Below are positions 40,841 to 50,125 of a stretch of DNA of 64,000 bases, one piece after another; position 1 is the first letter of the stretch, and each line of letters starts with the position of its first letter. The stretch comes from Leifsonia sp. Root1293 (GTDB taxonomy: Bacteria > Actinomycetota > Actinomycetes > Actinomycetales > Microbacteriaceae), in the NCBI RefSeq assembly GCF_001425325.1, contig NZ_LMEH01000001.1, forward strand, positions 1,516,688 through 1,580,687, read 5' to 3'. The notes below the pieces were generated by a model. The model was not told where the DNA came from. It saw only the letters and a list, made by a program, of their open reading frames with translations, and searched no databases. The position numbers were made by a program, and so were the translations under genes.

Positions 40841-43800
40841 ATGGCTGAGACCGCGACGACCCCGACGATCCCGGTCATCACCTACCCTCCGGAGCTGCCC
40901 GTCAGCCGCATGCGCGGCGAGATCGCCGACGCCATCCGAGACAACCAGGTCGTGATCGTGGCCGGAGCGACGGGCTCGGGCAAGACGACGCAGCTGCCCA
41001 AGATCTGCCTCGAGCTGGGTCGCAAGAACATCGGCCACACGCAACCACGGCGCCTCGCTGCTCGCACGATCGCCGAGCGCATCGCCGAGGAGCTCGGCGA
41101 CGAGCTGGGCGGCCTCGTCGGCTACCAGGTGCGCTTCACCGATCGTTCGTCGGCCGACACCCGCGTGAAGCTGATGACCGACGGCATCCTGCTCAACGAG
41201 ATGCACCACGACAGACTGCTGTCGAAGTACGACACGATCATCATCGACGAGGCGCACGAGCGCAGCCTCAACATCGACTTCCTCATCGGCTACCTGAAGC
41301 AGCTGCTCCCCCGCCGCCCCGACCTGAAGGTCATCGTCACCTCGGCGACCATCGACCCGGCGAGCTTCGCGAAGCACTTCGCGGATTCCGACGGCAAGCC
41401 CGCTCCGATCATCGAGGTCTCTGGGCGCACCTTCCCCGTCGAGATCCGCTATCGACCCCTGGTCGCCGAGACGGAGGGCGATGACGAGGACGACGACGGA
41501 GCCGCCCGCGACGACAAGGACTACCTGCAGGGCATCATCGACGCCCTCGACGAGCTGGCACGCGAGTCGACCGGCGACGTTCTCGTCTTCCTCTCGGGCG
41601 AGAACGAGATCCGCGACGCCGAGGAGGCCGTGCGCGGCCACTACCAGGGTGGGGCATCCGTCACCGAGGTCCTCCCCCTCTACGGCCGACTCTCGTCCGC
41701 CGACCAGCACCGTGTGTTCGAGCCCTCGAAGACCGCCGGCGTCCGACGTCGCATCGTGTTGGCCACCAATGTGGCGGAGACCTCGCTCACGGTTCCCGGC
41801 ATCCGGTACGTGGTGGATGCCGGAACTGCGCGCATCAGCCGGTACAGCGTGCGCTCGAAGGTGCAGCGCCTGCCGATCGAGGCGATCTCGCAGGCGTCGG
41901 CGAACCAGCGCTCCGGCCGTTCCGGCCGCACGAGCGACGGCATCGCCATCAGGCTGTACTCCGAGGAGGACTTCACCCGTCGCCCCGAGTTCACCGAGCC
42001 CGAGGTGCTGCGCACGAACCTCGCCGCCGTCATCCTGCAGATGATCTCGCTCGGACTCGGATCCATCGAGGACTTCCCGTTCCTCACTCCACCCGACTCG
42101 CGAGGCATCAAGGACGGCCTGGACCTGCTGAAGGAGCTGGGCGCGGTGGAGAAGGGCGCCTCGTTGCGTCTCACGCGCATCGGACGCGACCTCGCCCGCC
42201 TGCCCATCGATCCGCGCTTCGGCCGCATGGTCATCGAGTCGAAGACGCAGGCCGTGAGCCGCGAGGTGCTGGCGATCGTGGCCGGCATCACCATCCAGGA
42301 TCCGCGGGAGCGTCCGCTCGAGAAGCGGCCCCAGGCGGATCAGCTCCATGCCCGCTTCGCCGACCCGACGAGCGATTTCCTCACCCTGCTGAACCTGTGG
42401 AACCACATCGAGAAGCAGCAGAAGGAGCTGTCGTCGAGCGCGTTCCGGCGACTCTGCAAGAGCGAGTTCCTCAACTACCTGCGCGTGCGGGAATGGCAGG
42501 ACGTCTACCGCCAGCTGCGCCAGCTCGCGAAGCCGCTCGGCCTCACGGTGAACGACCGCGAGCTGGCGGGCGACTCCCCCGACGCCGACGGGATCCACAA
42601 GGCCCTGCTCTCGGGCCTGCTCTCCCACATCGGACTCAAGGACGAGAAGCCGGCCAAGGGAGCCGGCGGCCGCCCGCGCATCGAGTACATCGGTGCACGC
42701 CAGGCGCGCTTCGCCATCTTCCCGGGTTCATCGCTTGCCAAGAAGCAGCCGGATGCCGTCATGAGCGCCGAGCTCGTCGAGACCAGTCGCCTCTTCGGCC
42801 GCATGAACGCCGCCATCGACCCGGCCTGGGCGGAGCCGCTCGCCGGAGACCTGCTCAAGCGCAGCCACAGCGAACCGCACTGGGAGAAGACGCAGGGCGC
42901 TGTCGTCGCCTACGAGAAGGTGACGCTGTACGGAGTTCCGATCATCCCGAGGCGCCGGGTGCAGTTCGCCCGCATCGACCAGCCCTACGCCCGCGAGCTC
43001 TTCATCAGGCACGCGCTCGTGCAGGGCGAGTGGGACTCGAAGCAGGCCTTCGATCGCGCCAATCGCAAGCTCCGCACCGAGCTAGAGCAACTCGAGGAAC
43101 GCACGCGTCGCCGCGACATCCTGTTCGATGACGAGGCCGTCTTCGAGTTCTACGAGAAGCGCATACCCGCCGACGTATATTCGACGCGGAGCTTCGAGGG
43201 ATGGTGGCGGCGCGCTCGCAACGACACCCCCGACCTGCTCACGATGACGCCGGAGGCTCTGGCCCCAGAGGATGCACCCGAGGTCGACGAGACGGCCTAC
43301 CCGCCGAGCTGGCGGCAGGACGACCAGCGCTTCACGCTGCGCTACCGCTTCGAGCCGGGCGCGGTCGACGACGGCGTCACGGCTGTCATCCCGCTGGCCC
43401 TGCTCGCCCGGGTGAGCCCGAACGGCTTCGACTGGCAGGTGGCGGGACTGCGCACAGAGCTCATCGCCGCCATCATCAAGGCGCTCCCGAAGGCCATCCG
43501 TCGACAGGTCGTCCCGGCGAACGACTGGGCCGTGAAGATCGCCGCAGAGCTGCCGGATGAGCCGGCCGACGAGCCGTTCACCGCCGCCGTCGCCGCGATC
43601 ATCCAACGGCTGACGTACACGCCCGTCACGGCCGCCGATGTCGAGCTCGACCGCATCCCCGGCCACCTGCGCGTGACCTTCAGCATCGTCGACGACCGCG
43701 GCCGGCCCGTCGCCTCGGGCAAGGACCTGCGCGCGCTGCAGCTGCAGCTCGCCGACAAGGCTCGCGACGCCGTGGCCCGCACCTTCGCCGAGAAGCAGCC

Positions 43801-44755
43801 GCGCCAACGGGCCGGTGGCCCGACCCAGGTCGCTGCCGCCCGCGACGCCCTCACCGGCACCCGGCTGCGGCCCACCGGCGCGTTCAGCGAGCGCACCGGC
43901 ATCACCACCTGGGACCTTGATGAGATCCCGCGTCATGTCGACACCCGCGTCGCCGGCAACTCGATCCGCGCCTACCCCGCCCTCGTCGACGACGGGGCAT
44001 CGGTGAGCCTGCGTCTGCTGCCGACGGCCGAAGACCAGGCGGCTGCGATGCCGGGCGGCATCCGTCGCCTGCTCGCCCTCGCCGTTCCGTCTCCGTCGAG
44101 CTATGTGCAGCAGCACCTCACGAACACCGAGAAGCTCGCGCTGGCGGCAAGCCCCTATCGCAGCACGACCGCCCTGTTCGACGACTGCCTGCTGGCCTGC
44201 ATCGACGACGTGCTCTATCGCATCGCCCCCGACGGCATGCTGTTCCAGCGCTCGGAGTTCGAGGCCGTGCGCGACCGCGTCTCCGGCGTGATCATGGAGT
44301 CGATGTTCGAGACCGTCGGGCTGGTCTCGCGCACGCTCTCCGCCGCCCGCTCCGTCGACAAGGCGCTGAAGGAGGCGACGAGCATGCAGGTCATCTCGGC
44401 GCTGACGGATGCCCGCGGGCAGGTGGGCGGACTGGTGTACCCGGGCTTCGTCTCGGCCACGGGGCTCGAGCGGCTGCGGCACGTGCCGCGCTACCTCAAC
44501 GGCATCCTCGCCCGCGTGGTCAAGCTCCGCGAGAACCCGGCGCGCGATCGCGTGTGGATGACCGAGGTGCAGAACGCCACGGCGCGCTACGAGGAGGCCG
44601 GGGGCACGATCCCCATCGACGCGCGAGCGACACCGTCGCTCGTGAAGGCGCGCTGGATGATCGAGGAGCTGCGCATCAGCCTGTTCGCGCAGGAGCTGCG
44701 TGCAGCGGAGACGGTGTCGCTGCAGCGCATCGTGAAGGTGCTGAGCGGGCGCTGA
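40841..44755 (+). CDS. hrpA: ATP-dependent RNA helicase HrpA
   Basis: 1304 residues, the normal HrpA length. Motifs: Walker A AGATGSGKTT (41-50), DEAH (136-139, IIIDEAHERS), SAT in TSATIDP and motif VI QRSGRSGRTSDG. The long C-terminal half with HA2, OB-fold and DUF3418 regions is complete. HrpA is a DExH helicase linked to rescue of collided or stalled ribosomes and mRNA processing. TAAGAT lies eight bases before ATG 40841; ATG 40835 and 40831 are alternatives. Monocistronic. Confidence 0.95.
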   Translation: MAETATTPTIPVITYPPELPVSRMRGEIADAIRDNQVVIVAGATGSGKTTQLPKICLELGRKNIGHTQPRRLAARTIAERIAEELGDELGGLVGYQVRFTDRSSADTRVKLMTDGILLNEMHHDRLLSKYDTIIIDEAHERSLNIDFLIGYLKQLLPRRPDLKVIVTSATIDPASFAKHFADSDGKPAPIIEVSGRTFPVEIRYRPLVAETEGDDEDDDGAARDDKDYLQGIIDALDELARESTGDVLVFLSGENEIRDAEEAVRGHYQGGASVTEVLPLYGRLSSADQHRVFEPSKTAGVRRRIVLATNVAETSLTVPGIRYVVDAGTARISRYSVRSKVQRLPIEAISQASANQRSGRSGRTSDGIAIRLYSEEDFTRRPEFTEPEVLRTNLAAVILQMISLGLGSIEDFPFLTPPDSRGIKDGLDLLKELGAVEKGASLRLTRIGRDLARLPIDPRFGRMVIESKTQAVSREVLAIVAGITIQDPRERPLEKRPQADQLHARFADPTSDFLTLLNLWNHIEKQQKELSSSAFRRLCKSEFLNYLRVREWQDVYRQLRQLAKPLGLTVNDRELAGDSPDADGIHKALLSGLLSHIGLKDEKPAKGAGGRPRIEYIGARQARFAIFPGSSLAKKQPDAVMSAELVETSRLFGRMNAAIDPAWAEPLAGDLLKRSHSEPHWEKTQGAVVAYEKVTLYGVPIIPRRRVQFARIDQPYARELFIRHALVQGEWDSKQAFDRANRKLRTELEQLEERTRRRDILFDDEAVFEFYEKRIPADVYSTRSFEGWWRRARNDTPDLLTMTPEALAPEDAPEVDETAYPPSWRQDDQRFTLRYRFEPGAVDDGVTAVIPLALLARVSPNGFDWQVAGLRTELIAAIIKALPKAIRRQVVPANDWAVKIAAELPDEPADEPFTAAVAAIIQRLTYTPVTAADVELDRIPGHLRVTFSIVDDRGRPVASGKDLRALQLQLADKARDAVARTFAEKQPRQRAGGPTQVAAARDALTGTRLRPTGAFSERTGITTWDLDEIPRHVDTRVAGNSIRAYPALVDDGASVSLRLLPTAEDQAAAMPGGIRRLLALAVPSPSSYVQQHLTNTEKLALAASPYRSTTALFDDCLLACIDDVLYRIAPDGMLFQRSEFEAVRDRVSGVIMESMFETVGLVSRTLSAARSVDKALKEATSMQVISALTDARGQVGGLVYPGFVSATGLERLRHVPRYLNGILARVVKLRENPARDRVWMTEVQNATARYEEAGGTIPIDARATPSLVKARWMIEELRISLFAQELRAAETVSLQRIVKVLSGR

Positions 44756-44801
44756 GTCGGGTTGCCGGTTGCCTGACCAGGCTCCGCGGCCCCCTGGCGC
44801 T

Positions 44802-44873
44802 GGACATGCTTCCACTCGCCGGTTTCGGTCGCATCCACGCGCCCGAGCGACCAGAAGTGGCGAGCGGATGTCC
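44802..44873. repeat. Imperfect inverted repeat downstream of hrpA
   Basis: GGACAT (44802-44807), a CTCGCC core and CGGTCGC (44826-44832) pair with GCGACC (44847-44852), GGCGAG and ATGTCC (44868-44873). The arms are about 30 bases with gaps. It lies at the 3' end of hrpA and may terminate transcription. Confidence 0.5.
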
Positions 44874-44948
44874 CGAGACACCCGTGACGTCCGCAACGGT
44901 TCGTCATCCTGAGCAGGCACCCAGCCGGGCGCGAGTAGCGTTTCCCGC

Positions 44949-45461
44949 ATGCCTGATCTCGACGCTGCTCCCGTCACCGTCGTCCACGTGCGCTCCGACG
45001 ACGAGCTCGCCCGTCCCCTGGTCGAGGAGTTGTCGCGGGAGTACGACGAGCGCTACGGACTGAACGACGGCATCCCCTCGTCGGTCGAGCTCTCGCGCTA
45101 CCCGGCCGAGCTGTTCACTCCCGAGTTCGGCGGGGACTTCCTGCTGCTGCTCGATGCCGCCGGGGACCCTGTCGCCGGCGGCGCATTCAAGCGCGCCGGC
45201 GACGACGCCGTGGAGATCAAGCGCGTCTGGACCCACTCCGCCCACAGGCGCCGCGGCCTCGCGCGGCGCGTGATGGCCGAGCTCGAGGCCGAGGCGTCGC
45301 GTCGCGGCATCCGTCGCCTCGAACTCACCACGGGGGCTCGCCAGCCCGAGGCTGTCGCGCTCTACCGCAGCCTCGGCTACACCCCGCTGTTCGATGTCGA
45401 CGGCGACTGGGAGTCGTACGGCTACCTGCGGTTCGAGAAGACGCTCACCCCGGAGGCGTGA
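44949..45461 (+). CDS. GNAT-family N-acetyltransferase
   Basis: 170 residues. The acetyl-CoA-binding motif A reads VWTHSAHRRRGLARRVMAEL, with the pyrophosphate loop RRRGLA, followed by LELTTGARQPEAVALYRSLGY (motif B). It acetylates an amine on a small molecule or protein. The start ATG lies seven bases after TAGCGT (44936-44941). Its last 40 bases overlap the 3' end of the HAL-fold gene on the other strand. N-acetyltransferases occur in several bacterial pathways for S-substituted cysteines, so a link to the neighbouring operon is possible but unproven. Confidence 0.85.
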   Translation: MPDLDAAPVTVVHVRSDDELARPLVEELSREYDERYGLNDGIPSSVELSRYPAELFTPEFGGDFLLLLDAAGDPVAGGAFKRAGDDAVEIKRVWTHSAHRRRGLARRVMAELEAEASRRGIRRLELTTGARQPEAVALYRSLGYTPLFDVDGDWESYGYLRFEKTLTPEA

Positions 45462-46843
45462 AGACTCTCCAGCAGGGCGGATGCTCTGGCGACGGCGTCG
45501 GGCGTCGGCCCCCCGCGGAGGCTCGCCACGGCTTCGAACAGGGGCTCGGATGCCGGCGACACCGTCGGCGGTGAGTCCGCCAGTGCCAGCAACTCCGCCG
45601 CGTGCAGGGCCTCGACGGCCAGCACGGTCCGGGTGAGCTGCAGGCTGCGCTCGAGCAGGCGAAGCGCGGCCGGGGCGAACGAGGCGACGTCCTCGACGCC
45701 CGAGAGCACCGTCGCACCCAGGGAGACGGGAGCGGCGAGCTGGCGCACCTCGGCGAGGGCGTCGGCGGCGGCGTACCAGGTGAGGCCGGGCAGCAGTGTG
45801 CGGCCGGCAGCGCGGTGCGTGCGCAATTCCGCCGACAGCAACGCGGTCCGGCGCTCGCTCGCGGCGGCCACATGGGCGAGCGCGAGGCGGGCGCTCTCGA
45901 TGGCGATCGCCAGGCCCACGGCCGTGAAGTTGCCGCCGGACAGCATCCTGTCGCCGTCGACGACGGGGTTCTCCGGGCGTGCGGCCAGCTCGATGCCGAG
46001 CTCCCGGTCGATGGTGTCGGCGATGTCCAGAGCAGCGCCGTGCACCTGCGGCGCCGTTCGCAGGGAGAGGGGATCCTGCACGCTCACGGCACGGTCGGCG
46101 TCCTCCAGGAAGCTCCCCTCGAGCGTGGCACGGATGCGCTCGGCGCTGCGGGTGGAACCGGTTCGACCCGTGGCCGCCTGGACGGCCGCCGAGTAGGGCG
46201 AGAGCGAGCCGGCCGGCCCGTGCGCACCGAGGGCCTGCAGGCTCAGCGCGACAACGGTGTCGGCTGCCGTGACGGTTCCACGGAGCTCGTCGACGGCGAG
46301 CGCGGCCTGGCCGATCGTCGCGGCGTTGGCGCTCAGGAAGGCGGCCGCCTCGTGCGGCGCGAGCACGAGGCCAAGCTCGCCGATGGCCGCGAGCAGTGCC
46401 GCGAGGTGGGTGAGGTCCCCAGCGCCGACGGAGCCGAGGCGATGCACAGGCGGCGGGTCGAGCAGGAGGGCCGCCGTGGCCTGCACCAGCTCCTCGCGAA
46501 CGCCGGCACCGCCGTTCAGCAGCACGGCGAGCCGCGACGCGATGATGGCTCGCACCGCCTGCTCCGGCAGACTGTCGCCGGCACCGCCGTCATGGTTCGC
46601 CACGACCTGTCGCTGGAAGGCGGCGAGGTCCTCGATCCGCTCGTCACGACCGGCGCCGAGCCGCGTCGTGAGGCCGTAGACGGACTCCCCCGACGCCAGC
46701 ACCCGCTCGACGACCGTCCTCGCGGCGCGCACGCGCTCCAGTCCGGCCTCGGCGATCACGACGGGTGCCCCGGCTGCGATCCGGCGGATGTCGTCCGGGG
46801 TCGCGGCTTCTGCACCGAGCTCCACCTCGGCCCTCTCGGTCAT
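45422..46843 (-). CDS. Histidine/aromatic ammonia-lyase-fold protein lacking the MIO serine
   Basis: 473 residues. The HAL/PAL fold is recognisable from VYGLTTRLG (Tyr56), GSVG at 137-140, VQDPLSLRTAPQVHG (256-269) and LSGGNFTAVG (301-310). In canonical HAL the loop is GSVGASGDLAPL, and Ala-Ser-Gly cyclises to the MIO electrophile. Here it reads GSVGAGDLTHL: the Ser is deleted, so MIO cannot form. The usual NGTQ is also replaced (FLSANAATIGQ). The enzyme therefore probably performs a different elimination or binding reaction. As I recall, ergothionase is a MIO-less relative that removes trimethylamine from ergothioneine, a useful comparison. It is last in an operon after an LLM monooxygenase, joined by ATGA. 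Confidence 0.8.
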   Translation of the reverse strand: MTERAEVELGAEAATPDDIRRIAAGAPVVIAEAGLERVRAARTVVERVLASGESVYGLTTRLGAGRDERIEDLAAFQRQVVANHDGGAGDSLPEQAVRAIIASRLAVLLNGGAGVREELVQATAALLLDPPPVHRLGSVGAGDLTHLAALLAAIGELGLVLAPHEAAAFLSANAATIGQAALAVDELRGTVTAADTVVALSLQALGAHGPAGSLSPYSAAVQAATGRTGSTRSAERIRATLEGSFLEDADRAVSVQDPLSLRTAPQVHGAALDIADTIDRELGIELAARPENPVVDGDRMLSGGNFTAVGLAIAIESARLALAHVAAASERRTALLSAELRTHRAAGRTLLPGLTWYAAADALAEVRQLAAPVSLGATVLSGVEDVASFAPAALRLLERSLQLTRTVLAVEALHAAELLALADSPPTVSPASEPLFEAVASLRGGPTPDAVARASALLESLHASGVSVFSNRR

Positions 46844-48144
46844 CAGAAGTCCAGCAGGTTCTGCCGCAGACCGCCGTCGCCGAGTTCGGTGCGGAGGACT
46901 CCCCGTCGCCTCAACGCAGGGACCAGCGGATCGAGGATGCGGTGCACGTTGGCCGGGTGCACGTGACCCGTGAACAGGAAGCCGTCTCCTCCGACCTGCT
47001 CGCCCAGCGTCGCCAGGTGGTCGGCGACCTCGTCTGGCGTTCCGATGACGGCGAGGCCGTCGCCCTGCGCGCGGGTCTTCAGGATCTCGCGGAGGGTCGA
47101 GCCGGCCGGCGCGCTCCTCACGAAGTTGTCGAGGGTGCCCTGATTGCTGTTGGTGCTGAGCTCGGGCAGCGGAGCATCGAGGTCGAACTGCTTGAAGTCG
47201 ACGCCGGACAGATAGGAGACGGACTGCAGTGCCTCATCGATGGCCGCCTGGGTCAGCTCGGCCCGTGCCGCCCGCACCGCAGCCGACTCCTCGGCGTTCG
47301 CCGTCACGATCGGCTGCACGACGAAGAGCACGCGGATCTCGTCCGGGGAGCGTCCGGCGTCCTCCGCGGCCTGGCGCACAGCGTCGCGGTGCGCCCGCAT
47401 CCGTTCCGGCGTCGATGCCAGAGCCAGCACGACGTCGGAGTTCCTGCCCGCGAACGCCTGCCCACGGCCGGAGGCACCGGCCTGCACCATGACAGGCTCC
47501 TCGGGCATCGGAGCGTTGGTGAGCGGACCGCGCACCCTGAAGAAGCGACCATCGTGGTCGATGGTGTGCACCTTGCGGTAATCAGCGAACACCCGGCCAT
47601 CGGCATCCTCGACGATGGCGTCGGGCTCCCACGAACGCCACAGCTTGCGCACGACGTCGATCCACTCGTCGGCTCTGTCGTAGCGGAGGTCGTGCTCGAT
47701 CTGCTTGTCGAGACCGTAGTTCTGGGCGGCGAGATCACTGCCGCTGGTCACGACGTTGAAGCCCAGGCGACCGTCTGCGAAGTGCTGCAGCGTCGACAGC
47801 AGGCGTGCGGCGGTGAAAGGTTCGTAGAAGCTCGCCGAGAGGGTGGGCACGATGCCGAGCTTCGAGGTGGCTCCGAGCAGATAGGGCACGAGCGGAAGCG
47901 GGTCGTGCTTCGGCACGAACCGGGCACTGGCGAGGTTCACCTCGGAGGTTCCGCCGTAGGTGTCCGGCACCGTCACGCCGTCCTCGATGACGAGGAGGTC
48001 GAGACCGGACGCCTCGAAGACGCGAGCGGCGTCCTGGTAGACCTGCGGCTTCTTCCAGTCGTAGCCGACGCCGTAGCTGTCATCACCCCAGCCCTGCACC
48101 CCGAAGCCCGCTCCCAGAAACCATCCGAAGTGCAGCAGGCTCAT
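46843..48144 (-). CDS. LLM-class flavin-dependent monooxygenase (NtaA/SnaA/DszA family), copy 2
   Basis: 433 residues. Luciferase-like barrel with FEASGLDLLVIEDGVTV, KLGIVPTLSASFYEPFTAARLL, GRLGFNVVTSGSD and DEWIDVVRKLWRSWEPD. It needs reduced FMN from a separate reductase; none is in this operon, so the reductase at 33 kb is a candidate partner. ATGA overlaps join it to a cysteine-synthase-like gene upstream and the HAL-fold gene downstream. Active-site loops differ from copy 1, so the substrates probably differ. Likely chemistry is oxidative C-S or C-N bond cleavage. Confidence 0.87.
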   Translation of the reverse strand: MSLLHFGWFLGAGFGVQGWGDDSYGVGYDWKKPQVYQDAARVFEASGLDLLVIEDGVTVPDTYGGTSEVNLASARFVPKHDPLPLVPYLLGATSKLGIVPTLSASFYEPFTAARLLSTLQHFADGRLGFNVVTSGSDLAAQNYGLDKQIEHDLRYDRADEWIDVVRKLWRSWEPDAIVEDADGRVFADYRKVHTIDHDGRFFRVRGPLTNAPMPEEPVMVQAGASGRGQAFAGRNSDVVLALASTPERMRAHRDAVRQAAEDAGRSPDEIRVLFVVQPIVTANAEESAAVRAARAELTQAAIDEALQSVSYLSGVDFKQFDLDAPLPELSTNSNQGTLDNFVRSAPAGSTLREILKTRAQGDGLAVIGTPDEVADHLATLGEQVGGDGFLFTGHVHPANVHRILDPLVPALRRRGVLRTELGDGGLRQNLLDF

Positions 48145-49148
48145 GAGTACAGTCCCTTGCTCAGGTAGTTGAGGCCGGAATCGGCCGAGATGACGGCGAT
48201 GACGGATCCCGTTGGCGCCTCGGCGGCGACCTCGAGTGCCGTGGCGATGGCGAGGGCCGAGGACGGTCCCAGCAGCAGGCCCTCCTCGAGCGCGAGGGCA
48301 CGGGCGATGTCGTGCACGCGGTCGTCCTCGATGGTGCGCACCTCGTCGATGACGGCGCTGTCGACGTTCCGCGGCCACCACTCGCGCGGCCAGCGGGTGC
48401 CGACGCCGTCGATGCGGATCGGGCCGTCGGCCCCACCGCCGTACGTCGAGCCGACCGGATTGGCTCCGATGACGCGCACGCGGCCGTCGGAGACGTGCCG
48501 CAGGTACCGTCCGACCCCGCTGATGGTGCCTCCGGTGCCGATGGCCGCCACGAAGTGGGTGACGAGGCCGGCGGTCTGGCGCCAGAGCTCCGGCCCGGTG
48601 GTGAGCACGTGCGCCTCGGGGTTGTCGGCGTTGTCGAACTGGCGCGACTGCCACGACCCGGGAGTCTCCGCGGCGATGCGCGTCGCGGTGGCCCGGGGGT
48701 TGGCCGGGTCGTCGGGAGATGCATCCCAGTCGGCCTCGACGAGTCGGGCACCGAAGGCGGCCAGGAGCGACTTCTTCTCGGCCGAGGTGTGTGCATCGTG
48801 CACGATGACGACGGGATGCCCGGTGAGACGGCCCACGAGCGCGAGGCCGATGCCGGTGTTGCCGGAACTCGACTCCACGATGGTGCCGCCCGGGGCGAGC
48901 GACCCCGAGGCCTCGGCGGCGCGCACCATGCCGAGTGCGGCGCGGTCCTTGGCCGATCCTCCCGGATTGCGACCCTCGAGCTTCACGACGACGCGCGCCG
49001 GCAGGCCGCGGGTCAGAGTCGAGAGCTCCACCATCGGCGTCTCGCCGATGAGGTGCGTCACGGACGGCAGCACCTCCCACGCCGGTGCGTCGAGAGCGGC
49101 CACCAGGGCGGGCGGCACCGCAGGCGACGGCGACTCGGCGATGGACAT
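48141..49148 (-). CDS. Cysteine-synthase/cystathionine-beta-synthase-like PLP enzyme
   Basis: 335 residues, PLP fold-type II. The Schiff-base Lys is K67 in NPGGSAKDRAAL, the substrate loop is SSSGNTGIGLAL and the phosphate-binding glycine loop is GTGGTISGVGRYL. The family makes or breaks the C-S bond at the beta-carbon of serine or cysteine derivatives. ATG 49148 lies seven bases after TAGCCT, so the operon probably starts leaderless here. Being first in an operon with an LLM monooxygenase and a HAL-fold lyase suggests re-capture of released sulfur into cysteine, or beta-elimination from an S-substituted cysteine. It may not be the housekeeping CysK. Confidence 0.87.
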   Translation of the reverse strand: MSIAESPSPAVPPALVAALDAPAWEVLPSVTHLIGETPMVELSTLTRGLPARVVVKLEGRNPGGSAKDRAALGMVRAAEASGSLAPGGTIVESSSGNTGIGLALVGRLTGHPVVIVHDAHTSAEKKSLLAAFGARLVEADWDASPDDPANPRATATRIAAETPGSWQSRQFDNADNPEAHVLTTGPELWRQTAGLVTHFVAAIGTGGTISGVGRYLRHVSDGRVRVIGANPVGSTYGGGADGPIRIDGVGTRWPREWWPRNVDSAVIDEVRTIEDDRVHDIARALALEEGLLLGPSSALAIATALEVAAEAPTGSVIAVISADSGLNYLSKGLYS

Positions 49149-49212
49149 GGGAGACAGGCTATGTCGGCAACGGATGCCCGCCCCACGCGGGTTGCGTCGA
49201 GTTACGCCTCGG

Positions 49213-49328
49213 CCGCGCGCTTCGCGCAGGCCTCAGCGCAAGCGCGCACAACCCGCTCGGTGAGGACCGAGCGAAGCGACCGTCCGAAGCGCGCTTCGGT
49301 CGCGCGCTCTGCGCGGGCCTCAGCGAAC
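49213..49328. repeat. Intergenic repeat, family C (second site)
   Basis: Two diverged units (49213-49238 and about 49284-49328) contain GCGCGCTTCG and GGCCTCAGCG as in 26672-26788. They lie between the ABC ATPase stop and the start of the LLM operon, so they may separate the two transcripts. Confidence 0.6.
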
Positions 49329-49333
49329 GAAGA

Positions 49334-50125
49334 TCACAGGACCTTCGAGAGGAACGCCTTGGTGCGCTGGTGCTGCGGGTTCGACAGCACCTCACGCGGA
49401 TCGCCGGACTCGACGACGACCCCGCCGTCCATGAACACGAGCGAGTCGGCCACCTCGCGGGCGAACCCCATCTCGTGCGTGACCACGATCATGGTCATGC
49501 CCGAGGTCGCGAGCTCCTTCATGACGTCGAGCACCTCGCCGACGAGCTCGGGGTCCAGCGCGCTGGTCGGCTCGTCGAAGAGCATGAGCTTCGGATCCAT
49601 GGCGAGGGCCCGCGCGATCGCGACGCGCTGCTGCTGGCCGCCCGAGAGGTGCGCCGGGTAGTAGTCGGCGCGCTCGGCGAGTCCGACGCGCGCCAGCAGG
49701 TCGAGGGCGCGCTTGCGCACCTCCCCCTTCTGCTGGCCCTTCACGCGAATGGGCGCCTCCATCACGTTCTCGATCGCCGTCATGTGGGGGAAGAGATTGA
49801 AGCGCTGGAACACCATTCCGATGTCGCGGCGCTGCATCGCCGCCTCCTTCGGCTTGAGCTCGTAGAGCTTTCCCCCGTGCTCGCGATAGCCCACCAGGTC
49901 GCCGTCGACGCTCAGCCGCCCGGCCGAGAGGATCTCGAGGTGATTGATGAGCCTCAGGAACGTCGACTTGCCGGAGCCGGATGGCCCGACGAGGCACATG
50001 ACCTCGCCGCGCTTCACCTCGAGCGAGATCGACTTCAACACCTCGTTCGAGCCGAAGCTCTTCGAGACGCCGTCGGCGAGCACCATGGGGACGGATGCTG
50101 CCGCGGATGCTGTGGTGTCGGTCAT
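49334..50125 (-). CDS. Polar amino acid ABC transporter ATP-binding protein
   Basis: 263 residues. Walker [11 protein letters not shown]-loop [11 protein letters not shown], signature [16 protein letters not shown] and Walker [15 protein letters not shown] are complete and match the GlnQ/TcyC (PAAT) group. It drives uptake by the adjacent permease and binding protein. ATGA overlap with the permease stop. The GlnQ-like group includes cystine and S-modified cysteine importers, which fits the upstream sulfurtransferase. Confidence 0.93.
   Translation of the reverse strand: MTDTTASAAASVPMVLADGVSKSFGSNEVLKSISLEVKRGEVMCLVGPSGSGKSTFLRLINHLEILSAGRLSVDGDLVGYREHGGKLYELKPKEAAMQRRDIGMVFQRFNLFPHMTAIENVMEAPIRVKGQQKGEVRKRALDLLARVGLAERADYYPAHLSGGQQQRVAIARALAMDPKLMLFDEPTSALDPELVGEVLDVMKELATSGMTMIVVTHEMGFAREVADSLVFMDGGVVVESGDPREVLSNPQHQRTKAFLSKVL

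Noticed and set aside
40826-42628. 600-codon open frame antisense to hrpA
   Set aside because: Shadow frame of a high-GC gene; composition is Arg/Gly/Glu/Asp-rich, no domain, and hrpA is unambiguous.
43082-44977. 631-codon frame antisense to the hrpA 3' half
   Set aside because: Same shadow effect; no ribosome site or recognisable motif.
48145-49080. Upstream extension of the LLM copy 2 frame
   Set aside because: Frame-shifted shadow of the cysteine-synthase-like gene; the ATGA junction at 48144 fixes the start.
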